DNA of 64,000 bases from VFZP01 sp043755595 (GTDB taxonomy: Bacteria; Acidobacteriota; Terriglobia; Bryobacterales; Bryobacteraceae). Of this stretch, positions 9,174 to 17,490 are shown in pieces (position 1 is the stretch's first letter; each line of letters starts with the position of its first letter). The stretch is from NCBI GenBank assembly GCA_043755595.1, contig JAYUSQ010000275.1:12960-76959 (forward strand), given 5' to 3'. Both the position numbers and the translations under genes were made by a program. The notes beneath the pieces are model-generated. The model had not been told where the DNA came from, searched no databases, and saw only the letters and a program-made list of their open reading frames with translations.

Positions 9174-10550
9174 TTAGATTTCCGGGGGCGCGTCGGGCAG
9201 ATCGTCGGTCTTGTTTTCGAACTTAGTGAACTGCCGGAGGAAGGCGAGCTTCACTTTGCCCGTCGGACCGTTGCGTTGTTTGGCGATGATTATTTCGGCA
9301 AGGCCCCGTAAGTCCTCGCGATCGGGCTTGTAGTATTCCGGCCGGAAGATGAACCAAACCATGTCGGCGTCTTGTTCAATCGATCCCGATTCGCGGAGGT
9401 CGCTTAGCTGCGGGATGTGATCGCCTTGGGGCCGCGTGTCCGGGCCGCGATTGAGCTGCGATAGAACCATGAAAGGAACCTTGAGTTCCTTGGCCAAGAG
9501 CTTCAAGCCGCGCGACAGGCCGCTGACTTCCTGCGTGCGGTTTTCTTGCCGGCCGCGCCCGCTCATGAGTTGTAGATAGTCGATGACGACGAGGCTTAAC
9601 CCATGCTCAGCCTTGATGCGGCGCAGCTTCGCGTGGATGTCCATCAGGTTCGCGCCGGCTGAGTCGTCGATAAACAGCGGCGCTTCGGCCAGCTTCACAG
9701 CTGCCATCTGCAGCATCCGGCGCTCGTCCTGATTGAGGTAGCCGAGTCGGAATTTTTGTTGATCGACATGCGCTTCGGCGCAGATCAGACGAGTGAGGAG
9801 TTGCTCGTTCGACATTTCGAGCGAGAAAACGGCGACAGGCCGCGGATCGCGTTCGCGCGTCGCAATCCGCTGCGCGATATTGAGCGCCAGCGCGGTCTTG
9901 CCCATGGCGGGACGCGCCGCGACGATAATCAACTCACCCGGATGGAAACCGCTGGTCATTTCGTCGATTTTGAAGAAGCCGGACGCGAGGCCACTAACGC
10001 GCTTACTTGGATCGAGAAACGCGCTGATGCCGCCTTCGAACTGTTCGATGATTTGGCCGGGCCGAAGGAGTGAATCTTTCCCTTTGGCATCGCTGAGCTT
10101 GAGGAGCGACTCTTCGGCGTCGCCCAGGATGATGTTCGGATCTTCATGGTCAAGCATCGCGCGCTCAATGATCGCCTGCGAACTGATGATGATTCGCCGG
10201 AGCAGCGATTTCTCTTTGACGATGCGCGCGTAACTCTCGAGGTTGTAGATTTGCGGCAGCCCGTTGTCGAGCGAGACGAGATAAGAGATACCGTCGACGG
10301 ACTCAAGGTGTCCACGGCGCATGAGCTCATTGGCGACCGTGACGCGGTCAATGCGCTCGCCGCCATCGTTAAGCGCCAGCATGGCGTTGAAGATCCGCTT
10401 ATGCTTTTCGAGGCTGAAATCATTAGGCTCAAGAATGGCGCCGATGACGACAAACGAGGAATCGTCCAACATGATGGCGCCGAGCACCAATTGTTCGGCG
10501 TCAGGGTTGGCCGGAAGCCCTCGTTCGAAAGTAACGTCACGCCCGGCCAT
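9174..10550 (-). CDS. dnaB: Replicative DNA helicase DnaB
   Basis: A 458-residue hexameric 5'-to-3' helicase of the replication fork. The N-terminal domain begins with the DnaB hallmark PANPDAEQLVLGAIMLD. The RecA-like C-terminal domain has Walker A ARPAMGKTALALNIA, the VVIDYLQLM Walker B block, QLNRGPDTRP, the SGSIEQDADMVWFI block and the terminal GPTGKVKLAF. I start it at the ATG at 10550; an in-frame TTG at 10586 would add twelve unusual residues. It converges on the secreted hydrolase with 7 bp between stops. Upstream, CCCCTG (10617-10622) and CAGGGG (10630-10635) form a 6-bp inverted repeat of unknown role. No intein or insertion seen. Confidence 0.96.
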   Translation of the reverse strand: MAGRDVTFERGLPANPDAEQLVLGAIMLDDSSFVVIGAILEPNDFSLEKHKRIFNAMLALNDGGERIDRVTVANELMRRGHLESVDGISYLVSLDNGLPQIYNLESYARIVKEKSLLRRIIISSQAIIERAMLDHEDPNIILGDAEESLLKLSDAKGKDSLLRPGQIIEQFEGGISAFLDPSKRVSGLASGFFKIDEMTSGFHPGELIIVAARPAMGKTALALNIAQRIATRERDPRPVAVFSLEMSNEQLLTRLICAEAHVDQQKFRLGYLNQDERRMLQMAAVKLAEAPLFIDDSAGANLMDIHAKLRRIKAEHGLSLVVIDYLQLMSGRGRQENRTQEVSGLSRGLKLLAKELKVPFMVLSQLNRGPDTRPQGDHIPQLSDLRESGSIEQDADMVWFIFRPEYYKPDREDLRGLAEIIIAKQRNGPTGKVKLAFLRQFTKFENKTDDLPDAPPEI

Positions 10551-10708
10551 CGGTCTAAGGTAGCGGTCGCCGGAGCCAGTTGGCAAGGGATCGGCCGCCC
10601 AATCGAGTCCATTTCGCCCCTGTGAATTTCAGGGGTTGATTCTAAAGCCGATTACCTGCGTTTTGCACAGGATTTCCGAAAACAATTCTAGGAGATTATG
10701 TTTTTAGT

Positions 10709-12355
10709 TTATCTGATCGTGAGCTTGTGGTTTTCCAGCGAGGCCCCGGTGGCTTGCTGGAGGCGGGCGACGGCGCGGTTGAAATCGAGCCGGCTGACGA
10801 CGAGGCGGCGTTGCGAATCGGAGTATTCGTTCTGGCGCGTGAGCACCAGGAAGCTGGTGGACTCGCCGACTTGGAACAGTCTGGTTTCGCTATCGAGCTT
10901 CTCTTTGGCTGCGCGCGCGCTGGCTTCGGCCGCGGTGATGCGCTGACGGGCTGTTTCAAGAGCCTGCATGGCTGAGCGAACTTGAGCGACGATGGCCTGC
11001 TCTGTGCGAGCGCGCTCCAGTCCCAGCCGTTTTTCGGCGATGGCGGCGTTGGCTACCGTGGCCTTGGCGGTTTGATTGCGGGTAGACCAATCCATGGTCA
11101 CGCCTACCTGGATGCCGGGATAGCCGCCGCCGAAGAGGTTCGAAAGCACCGACCCGTATCCGCCGATGAGGCTACCAGGCAGCGAGCCGAAGCTCGCCTG
11201 GGGCAAGGGCGGGAGGCCCGCTCGTGCGGACAACTCATTCAGACGCTGTGATTGAATCGCCGAGCTTTCGGCGAAGGGATTGACGCCGCCGCCGGTTGGA
11301 ATAGAGCCCGCCAAGCCGGAGTTAGTGTAGTTGGCTATCAGGTTGACCTGCGGTTTGAGTTGGTCGGCGGCAAGCTCCTTCTGAATCTCGTTGGAAGCTC
11401 GGCGGAGCGCCACTTGCCGGAGTTCCGGACGCTTCTGAATGGCCCCGTCCACGATGCGTTTCAAGTCGTCATCGACGGGTAATGTGACTGCCTGCTCTTC
11501 GGCCGGAATAATCGCGTCGCTCCAGATCGGATCTTCCTTGCCCGAGGCGATCAGGGTTTTAAGGATGTTTTCCGCGTCGGTTACGCCGTTGAGTGAGACG
11601 AAGTAGTTATCGCGGCGCCGTTCCAGTTCGGCTTCAGCGCCCGCCAATTCCACCGGGGCCAGCGTGCCAGCCTCGATCATGCGTTTGCTGCGAGCCATCT
11701 GCTCGCGCCCCCAGCCCACGCCCTCATCCGCCACCCGGACCGCTTGCCGGGCGCCAACAAGATCCCAATAGGCGAGTTCGACGCGGCTGACGATATCTAC
11801 GACGCGAAGTTCAAGGTCTGTCTCGGAAATATCGATGGCCTTTGATCGGATGCGCAGTTCGGCGCGATCGCGGTCGATCAGCCGGTTCCGCCAAAGCGGC
11901 TGGGAGAGGCCGAGCAAAACACGCGATTGAGTGTATGGATTGAGTCCGGCAAAGCTGTTGTTGGTGGACTGACGGCTATTGTCGAAACCGGCTTGCACAC
12001 TGGCGCCTTGCCACGGCAGTTTCTGAAGGAAGCTGAAATTCTGATTGTGGAAACGCTCGACTAGTTTGCCATTCGCGCTAAACAATACATTAGTGGTGGG
12101 GGTGTTACGCGATTCCAACGTGGGTTGCCAATGGAATACACCGTCGAAAGCGCCTTTGGCGGCGTTGAGTAACTGGCGTGATGAAGCAACGGTGGTACGT
12201 TCGATTTCGATGTCGAGGTTGTTGCGAAGCGCAAGTTCCAGGGTTTCGGCCAGTGAAAGTTTCTTCTCGATCACGCCAATGCCAACGCGGGCCGGCTCCT
12301 GGGCGGCCGCCGAAACGGCTAGCACGCAAATGAGCAGAAATGTTTTTTTGGTCAT
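10709..12355 (-). CDS. TolC-family outer membrane efflux channel
   Basis: A 548-residue outer-membrane factor, last gene of the tetR-MFP-RND-OMF operon. The signal peptide is at residues 1-17 (MTKKTFLLICVLAVSAAAQ), and the ATG at 12355 is preferred over a GTG 72 bp upstream that lies inside the RND gene. Two OEP-like repeats can be followed: SLAETLELALRNNLDIEIER marks the first coiled-coil hairpin, and long heptad-like helices (ARQAVRVADEGV..., ERARTEQAIVAQVRSAMQAL) mark the tunnel hairpins. It should trimerise and complete the tripartite pump across the outer membrane. It starts 5 bp beyond the RND stop, consistent with one transcript. Confidence 0.9.
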   Translation of the reverse strand: MTKKTFLLICVLAVSAAAQEPARVGIGVIEKKLSLAETLELALRNNLDIEIERTTVASSRQLLNAAKGAFDGVFHWQPTLESRNTPTTNVLFSANGKLVERFHNQNFSFLQKLPWQGASVQAGFDNSRQSTNNSFAGLNPYTQSRVLLGLSQPLWRNRLIDRDRAELRIRSKAIDISETDLELRVVDIVSRVELAYWDLVGARQAVRVADEGVGWGREQMARSKRMIEAGTLAPVELAGAEAELERRRDNYFVSLNGVTDAENILKTLIASGKEDPIWSDAIIPAEEQAVTLPVDDDLKRIVDGAIQKRPELRQVALRRASNEIQKELAADQLKPQVNLIANYTNSGLAGSIPTGGGVNPFAESSAIQSQRLNELSARAGLPPLPQASFGSLPGSLIGGYGSVLSNLFGGGYPGIQVGVTMDWSTRNQTAKATVANAAIAEKRLGLERARTEQAIVAQVRSAMQALETARQRITAAEASARAAKEKLDSETRLFQVGESTSFLVLTRQNEYSDSQRRLVVSRLDFNRAVARLQQATGASLENHKLTIR

Positions 12356-12360
12356 GTCTG

Positions 12361-15300
12361 TCAGTCTCCGGACGCTGCCACTGGCCGCGGCTGGCGAGGC
12401 GTAAACCAACCGCCAATACGTGACCAAAAGCGCGCATGCGCGAGGTCGTCGAACAAAGAGTAAGCCACCGGCGTGACCAGCAAGGTCAAGAGCAGGCAGA
12501 GCGACTGGCCGCCGATGACGGCAATCGCCACGGTGCGCCGGCTACCGGAGCCCGCTCCACCTCCGAGGGCAAGCGGAATCATGCCGGCTACGAGAGCCGC
12601 GGTAGTCATCAAAATAGGTCGAAGCCGGTCTTCACAACCTTGCATGATGGCCTCCAGGCGGGGCACGCCGGCAGCGCGCAAATTCTTGATGTGGTCAATC
12701 TGCAGGATTGAGTTTTTCTTGACGATGCCGAATAACACCAGCAAGCCAACCGACGAATAAATGATCGAGAACGGTTCGTTCGCCGCCATCAACGAGAGCA
12801 GAGCGAACGGGATCGACAGCGGCAGGCTGAGCAGAATCGTCACCGGATCGATGAAGCTTTCAAACTGCGCGGCCAGGATCATGTACATGAGGACGAGCGA
12901 AAGCAGGAAGGCGAAGACGAAAGCTTTGCCGGCCCGCGCGAATTCTTTGGTGCGGCCGAGCGTGCCCGTCCGGTATTCAGCGGGCAGGTTCATTTCAGCC
13001 ACCGTGCTTTCGATAATACTGAGCACGCTGGAGAGCGATTGGCCGGGCGCGATGTTGGCGAGAATCAGCACTTGGCGCTGGCGGTTGTACCGCGCGATCT
13101 GCGCCGGACCCGTAGCGTCCACCAATTGTGCAAGGTTGCCCAGTGGCACGTTGCCGAGCGTGGTGGAGGGCACGAACAAATGATTCAACGAATCGGGCGT
13201 ATTGCGGAATTCCGGTGAGACGCGTAGCTGTACGTCGTAGCGGTCGTCGCCTTCGCGATAAGTAGTGGCTTGCTGATCGCCGGCGACCAAGGTGCGCATG
13301 GCGCTGGCAATCGAACTTACGCTGACGTTCATGTCGGCAGCGCGGTCTCGATTGATCGACACACGCAACTCCGGCTTGCCGGGCTCATAATTGGTTTCGA
13401 AATCAACCAGCCCTGGCACGGTCGACAGCCGCGCCTTAAGGATATTGGAATAGCGCTCGAGTTGTTTGAGGTCCGGGCCCTGTATGTAGAACATCAACTC
13501 GCGGTTGTCGCCACCGGAAATTAGCGATGGCAATTGCACGGCGATGGTAGCGTTAGGGATCTTCTTCAACGTGGCGCGAGCGGCCAGCATCAACTGATCC
13601 TGTGTCTGCTTGCGCGCTTCCGGCTTGACTAACTCCACCAGCACCGATCCGCGGTCAACCTGGCGGCGAACATCGGCGCCCACGGTGGTCAGCAGGTTGC
13701 GGATACCGGGCAGGGCAGCGAGTTCCTTCTCCACACTGCGGAGAACCTGATCGGTTCCGTCCAACGATGCGCCTGGTTGCAGTTTCACCGTGACTTCGAA
13801 TTCGCTCTGATCGTCGGTAGGGAGAAAGTTTTTGCCGATCTTCATAAACAGCGGCCCGGAACTGTACATAATGCCCAGGCACACAACGGCAATCACCCAA
13901 CGATGGCGCATCGACCAGCCGAGCAAGCGGCGGTACGGGACAGCGAACGCTCGAAACAGCCAGGTGTTCTTCGTGCCTTCGCCGGGCGTGTGCTTCAGAA
14001 AGCGTGAGCACAACATGGGTGTCAGCGTGAAGCTGACCAGCAGGCTCACCATAATGGCGAACGCGGCGGTGTAGCCAAAGCTGGACATGAAGCGGCCGAC
14101 GATACCTTCCATCATGGCGACGGGAAGGAAGATAATCACCAGCGATAAAGTGGTGGCCATGACGGCGAGACCGATGTCCTTGGTGCCCGCGACGGCCGCT
14201 TCCATGGGCGACATGTTTTTTTCTTCCATGTAACGGAAGATGTTCTCGAGCACGACAATCGCGTCGTCGATCACAATGCCCACCATCAGCACCAAGCCGA
14301 GCATGGTGATCTGGTTCAGCGTGAAGCCCATGACGTGCATGAGCGTGTAGGTTGAGATGATCGAGGCGGGAATCGCCACGGCGGCGATGAGCGTCGATCT
14401 CCAACTGCGGATGAACAGCAACACGATAAGGCCAGCGAGGACACCGCCCAGCACCAGATGCTCTTCGATTGCGTTGAACGCTTCTTTGATGAAGTCGGAT
14501 TGATCGCGCGTGTAGGCGATCTTGAAGTCCGGCGGCAAGAGCGGCTTCAGTTCTGCGATGCGGTCCTTGATCGCTTGAATGATGTCGAGCGTATTCGTAC
14601 CGGCCTGCTTGCGAACTTCAAGTACAACGGCGGGCTGGCCATCGAGGCGTGCGAGCGAACGCTGCTCCTCAAATCCGTCTTCGACGCGGGCAATATCGCT
14701 GATGCGCACCGGGACGCCGCCGGAGTTGGCAACGATGACGCGATTGAAGTCCGCCGGCCTCTCAACTCGTCCGAGGGTACGAACGGAAATCTCGCGCGCT
14801 CCCTGGTCGATTCGTCCCCCGGGAACTTCCACGTTCTGCGAGGCGAGCGCGGCGCGAACCTGATCGACATTGATGCCTCGGGCGAACGTCCGGTTCGGGT
14901 CGAGCCACACCTGAATCTGGCGGATCCGCTCACCGACAAATCGGATCTGACCGACGCCTTCGAGCGACTCGAGATTCTTCTTCAGGCGGTCATCCACAAT
15001 CTTGGTGGTCTCGCGGAGATCGCGTGGGCTAGAGATAACAATATTGACGATCGGCGACGCGTCGGTGGCAATTTTATCGACGACAGGCGGATCGGCGTCT
15101 TCCGGCAAAGTGGAGACGATCTGCGCCACTTTGTCGCGCACTTCCTGCGCCGCCACGTCGGCGTCCTTGCTCAACATGAATTGAACGCTTACGAGTGAAA
15201 CGCCCTCGGCCGACACCGAGTTAAGGTCGTCGATTCCAGAGACGGTATTGACGGCTTCCTCTATGCGCTTGGTGAGCTGCGATTCAACTTCCTCCGGGGC

Positions 15301-15465
15301 CGCGCCTCGGAGAGTGGTGCGGATCGTTACGATTGGGAATTCGACCTTGGGGAAGAAGTCCACCCCGAGTTTGCGATATGAGTCCAGGCCCATCACCACC
15401 AGAAAAAGAATGAGCATGGTGGCAAAGACGGGCCGGCGAATACAGATTTGCGCTAGTTTCTGCAT
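12361..15465 (-). CDS. RND multidrug-efflux transporter, inner membrane subunit (AcrB/HAE-1 type)
   Basis: A 1034-residue proton-driven RND pump. It has the expected two-fold repeat of six TM helices each, with two large periplasmic porter loops. TM1 is at residues 13-30 (FATMLILFLVVMGLDSYRKL), followed by the LGVDFFPKVEFPIV start of the porter domain. TM4 carries GIVIDDAIVVLENIFRYMEE with the conserved DD proton-relay pair. The second half repeats this with GIVKKNSILQIDHIKNLR. The HAE-1 pattern and lack of metal-site motifs favour organic substrates over heavy metals, which is an inference. It sits between the adaptor (5 bp upstream) and the TolC-like channel (5 bp downstream). Confidence 0.93.
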   Translation of the reverse strand: MQKLAQICIRRPVFATMLILFLVVMGLDSYRKLGVDFFPKVEFPIVTIRTTLRGAAPEEVESQLTKRIEEAVNTVSGIDDLNSVSAEGVSLVSVQFMLSKDADVAAQEVRDKVAQIVSTLPEDADPPVVDKIATDASPIVNIVISSPRDLRETTKIVDDRLKKNLESLEGVGQIRFVGERIRQIQVWLDPNRTFARGINVDQVRAALASQNVEVPGGRIDQGAREISVRTLGRVERPADFNRVIVANSGGVPVRISDIARVEDGFEEQRSLARLDGQPAVVLEVRKQAGTNTLDIIQAIKDRIAELKPLLPPDFKIAYTRDQSDFIKEAFNAIEEHLVLGGVLAGLIVLLFIRSWRSTLIAAVAIPASIISTYTLMHVMGFTLNQITMLGLVLMVGIVIDDAIVVLENIFRYMEEKNMSPMEAAVAGTKDIGLAVMATTLSLVIIFLPVAMMEGIVGRFMSSFGYTAAFAIMVSLLVSFTLTPMLCSRFLKHTPGEGTKNTWLFRAFAVPYRRLLGWSMRHRWVIAVVCLGIMYSSGPLFMKIGKNFLPTDDQSEFEVTVKLQPGASLDGTDQVLRSVEKELAALPGIRNLLTTVGADVRRQVDRGSVLVELVKPEARKQTQDQLMLAARATLKKIPNATIAVQLPSLISGGDNRELMFYIQGPDLKQLERYSNILKARLSTVPGLVDFETNYEPGKPELRVSINRDRAADMNVSVSSIASAMRTLVAGDQQATTYREGDDRYDVQLRVSPEFRNTPDSLNHLFVPSTTLGNVPLGNLAQLVDATGPAQIARYNRQRQVLILANIAPGQSLSSVLSIIESTVAEMNLPAEYRTGTLGRTKEFARAGKAFVFAFLLSLVLMYMILAAQFESFIDPVTILLSLPLSIPFALLSLMAANEPFSIIYSSVGLLVLFGIVKKNSILQIDHIKNLRAAGVPRLEAIMQGCEDRLRPILMTTAALVAGMIPLALGGGAGSGSRRTVAIAVIGGQSLCLLLTLLVTPVAYSLFDDLAHARFWSRIGGWFTPRQPRPVAASGD

Positions 15466-15470
15466 GGCCT

Positions 15471-16700
15471 CTAGTTTCCCTTGGCTCCGCTGGCCGGTTC
15501 GGCACGCACTTCGGCCCCGTCGGTCAGAGACGCGAGTTTATCCACGACAATGGTGTCGCCCGGCCTGATCGCATCGCCGGGGACTTCGACCCAATCTTCG
15601 CCGGTTTGGCCAGGCGTGAATCGGAACTCCCTCACCACGGAGCCTTGAACCGCAAACACCTTGTTGAGGCCGGCGACAGTATAAACCGCCTTGGCCGGCA
15701 CCACAGTGATCGCCGAATTACGGCTGACCACCAGCTTGACCTGTACAAACATGCCGGGCTTCAAGAGAGGGTCGGGCTGGTTTAGTCGAGCTTCGGCGGA
15801 TAGCGAGCGCGAGCGCTGTTCGAGAGAGGGATTGAGCTGAGTGATGGTCGCCGAAAACGTGCGCCCCGGGATGGCTTCAGTGACAAAGGTGAGCGTCTCG
15901 CCGACTCGAATCGATGCGGCCCCAGCCTCAGGAACGTCGAGTCGCAGCCGGAATGGCCAAGTCTTAACCAGAGTGATTAGCGCAGTGTTGTCTTTAATGT
16001 ATTGCCCTGGGGCTACCATGCGCTGAGAGATCTGACCATCGAATGGCGCACGAATGATCGTATCGCCGAGCCTTTTCTCATAGAGCTTCTTGTCGGCCCG
16101 TAGCGCCTGGACATTCGCCAACCCCGTTCGGAGATCGTCGATCGCAGCGTCAAAAGACGCCTGACGGCCGTTTACGAGCTTTTCCGCTTCCTGGTAACGT
16201 TCGCGCGCGATGTCTCCAGACTCCTGTAACTTCTTTGCGCTTTCCAGTTTAGACTTTGCATCTTCAAGTTGAGCTTTGGCCTGCCGGATGAGCGGGGTGG
16301 TCGCCGGAGTCTCATTCTCCTGATCGGGATTGAGCCCGATGCGAGCCAAGGCCTGAGCGACTGCCGCGCGAGCGCGATCCAATTGGATTTGAAATTCCTG
16401 ACGGTCTAATTCAATGATGGAGTCGCCCTTGCGGACCGTCTGGCCGAAGTCAAACCGAATGAGATTGATTCGCCCTGGAACCTCAGATACTAGATTCAGT
16501 GTGTCGTCGGGAGCTATGGCTCCGGTTATGTCAATCGACCGAGTGACGCCTTTGGTCTCCGCCAGAGCAACGCGGACAGTGATGGGAGTCGGCTTGGCCG
16601 GAGCTGACGCCGCAGCTTTGCTTTCGCTGCCAGACCCCCCGCAGCCGGTGGCCATCGCCCAGGCGATTGAAACGAAGAGAAAAAACAATCGCTTATTCAT
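15471..16700 (-). CDS. RND efflux periplasmic adaptor (membrane fusion) lipoprotein
   Basis: A 409-residue HlyD/AcrA-like adaptor. The N-terminus MNKRLFFLFVSIAWAMATGC ends in a lipobox-like Cys at position 20, so it is probably lipid-anchored. A biotinyl-lipoyl-like half motif (VPGRINLIRFDFGQTVRKGD), a helical hairpin with heptads (AKAQLEDAKSKLESAKKLQE), the second lipoyl half (IIRAPFDGQISQRMVAPGQY) and the beta-barrel domain appear in order. ATG at 16700 is chosen over a GTG at 16706; the start overlaps the tetR stop region by 8 bp, so translation is likely coupled. It should bridge the RND pump and the TolC-like channel. Confidence 0.92.
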   Translation of the reverse strand: MNKRLFFLFVSIAWAMATGCGGSGSESKAAASAPAKPTPITVRVALAETKGVTRSIDITGAIAPDDTLNLVSEVPGRINLIRFDFGQTVRKGDSIIELDRQEFQIQLDRARAAVAQALARIGLNPDQENETPATTPLIRQAKAQLEDAKSKLESAKKLQESGDIARERYQEAEKLVNGRQASFDAAIDDLRTGLANVQALRADKKLYEKRLGDTIIRAPFDGQISQRMVAPGQYIKDNTALITLVKTWPFRLRLDVPEAGAASIRVGETLTFVTEAIPGRTFSATITQLNPSLEQRSRSLSAEARLNQPDPLLKPGMFVQVKLVVSRNSAITVVPAKAVYTVAGLNKVFAVQGSVVREFRFTPGQTGEDWVEVPGDAIRPGDTIVVDKLASLTDGAEVRAEPASGAKGN

Positions 16701-17337
16701 ACGCACCGTTTTCGATTCCCTGTAAAAAGATATTGATCACTGTGGAGATAATCCCGTCCCTGCCGCCCGTCAGTTCACCGGGGCTGTAGATCGAAAAAAT
16801 CAGCCCGTGATGACTGAGCATTCCGGCGAATGCCCGGGCAGCGATTAAAGGCTCCACGTTCGCGATCCGGCCCGATGCAATTTGACTGTTCAGATAACCA
16901 GTCACAAGATCATAAAAAGCGACGACTTGCCTCTCGTAGAACATCTGAGACAGCTCGTTGTTCTCAAGCGATGCGTACATCAATAGACGGGCGTAACGCG
17001 GGTCGTTCAGGTACCAATCGAGAAAAACTTCTGCAATGAGCGTGAAGAAAACTCGCACATCGTTCGATGCCGCCGCTTCGTGGATCAGCTTAATTTCGGA
17101 GGAGTCGGCTTCTTTGCATTTCGCTTCGAGGATCGCATCATATAATGCTCGTTTCGTTTGAAAATGCTGGTATAAGACCGGCTCAGTGACACCTACGGCC
17201 GCGGCAATCTCCCGGGTTGTCGTTCCGCGGAAACCACGAGAGGCAAACAGGTTTATGGCGGCGTCGAGGATAGCAGTCCGTCTTTGTGCCGCTGAGAGGC
17301 GCTCGCGACCAGGCTTGATAACAGCGGAAGCTTGCAT
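16693..17337 (-). CDS. TetR/AcrR-family transcriptional regulator
   Basis: A 214-residue repressor with an N-terminal TetR helix-turn-helix: RRTAILDAAINLFASRGFRG (residues 21-40), then TTTREIAAAVGVTEPVLYQHFQTKRALYDAI. The C-terminal ~150 residues are the variable all-helical ligand-binding and dimer domain. It is the first gene of the efflux operon and overlaps the adaptor gene, so it very likely represses its own transcription and that of the pump. Two palindromes at 17347-17373 lie 10-36 bp upstream of its ATG and are the obvious operator. The effector is unknown, probably a pump substrate. Confidence 0.92.
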   Translation of the reverse strand: MQASAVIKPGRERLSAAQRRTAILDAAINLFASRGFRGTTTREIAAAVGVTEPVLYQHFQTKRALYDAILEAKCKEADSSEIKLIHEAAASNDVRVFFTLIAEVFLDWYLNDPRYARLLMYASLENNELSQMFYERQVVAFYDLVTGYLNSQIASGRIANVEPLIAARAFAGMLSHHGLIFSIYSPGELTGGRDGIISTVINIFLQGIENGAYE

Positions 17338-17342
17338 TTTGA

Positions 17343-17373
17343 TTACTAGTGTTCACTAAGCTAGTAAGCACTA
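17343..17373. promoter_or_regulatory. Tandem palindromic operator upstream of the TetR efflux operon
   Basis: Two related 12-bp palindromes sit head to tail: TAGTGTTCACTA at 17347-17358 (5-bp arms, 2-nt centre) and TAGTAAGCACTA at 17362-17373 (4-bp arms), with centres 15 bp apart. The block as a whole is also a dyad, with TTACTAG at 17343-17349 and CTAGTAA at 17361-17367. TetR/AcrR proteins bind such sites, sometimes as two dimers. The site is the only dyad block in the 153-bp gap between tetR and the divergent protease gene, so it could affect both directions. Binding is inferred from position and symmetry. Confidence 0.65.
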
Positions 17374-17490
17374 TCATAGCACGCCCGATGTTCAAGTAGG
17401 TGAAAATACCGTGAAAATCGCCTAAGGATTTCGCAGTACGGCCGATGAGAGAAGGCAGTAGCGCTTGAATTAAAGCCAGCGAAAGGGACG

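Noticed and set aside
10617..10635. CCCCTG/CAGGGG inverted repeat upstream of dnaB as a replication origin element or regulator site
   Set aside because: A single 6-bp repeat without DnaA boxes or AT-rich unwinding region; too little to assign a function.
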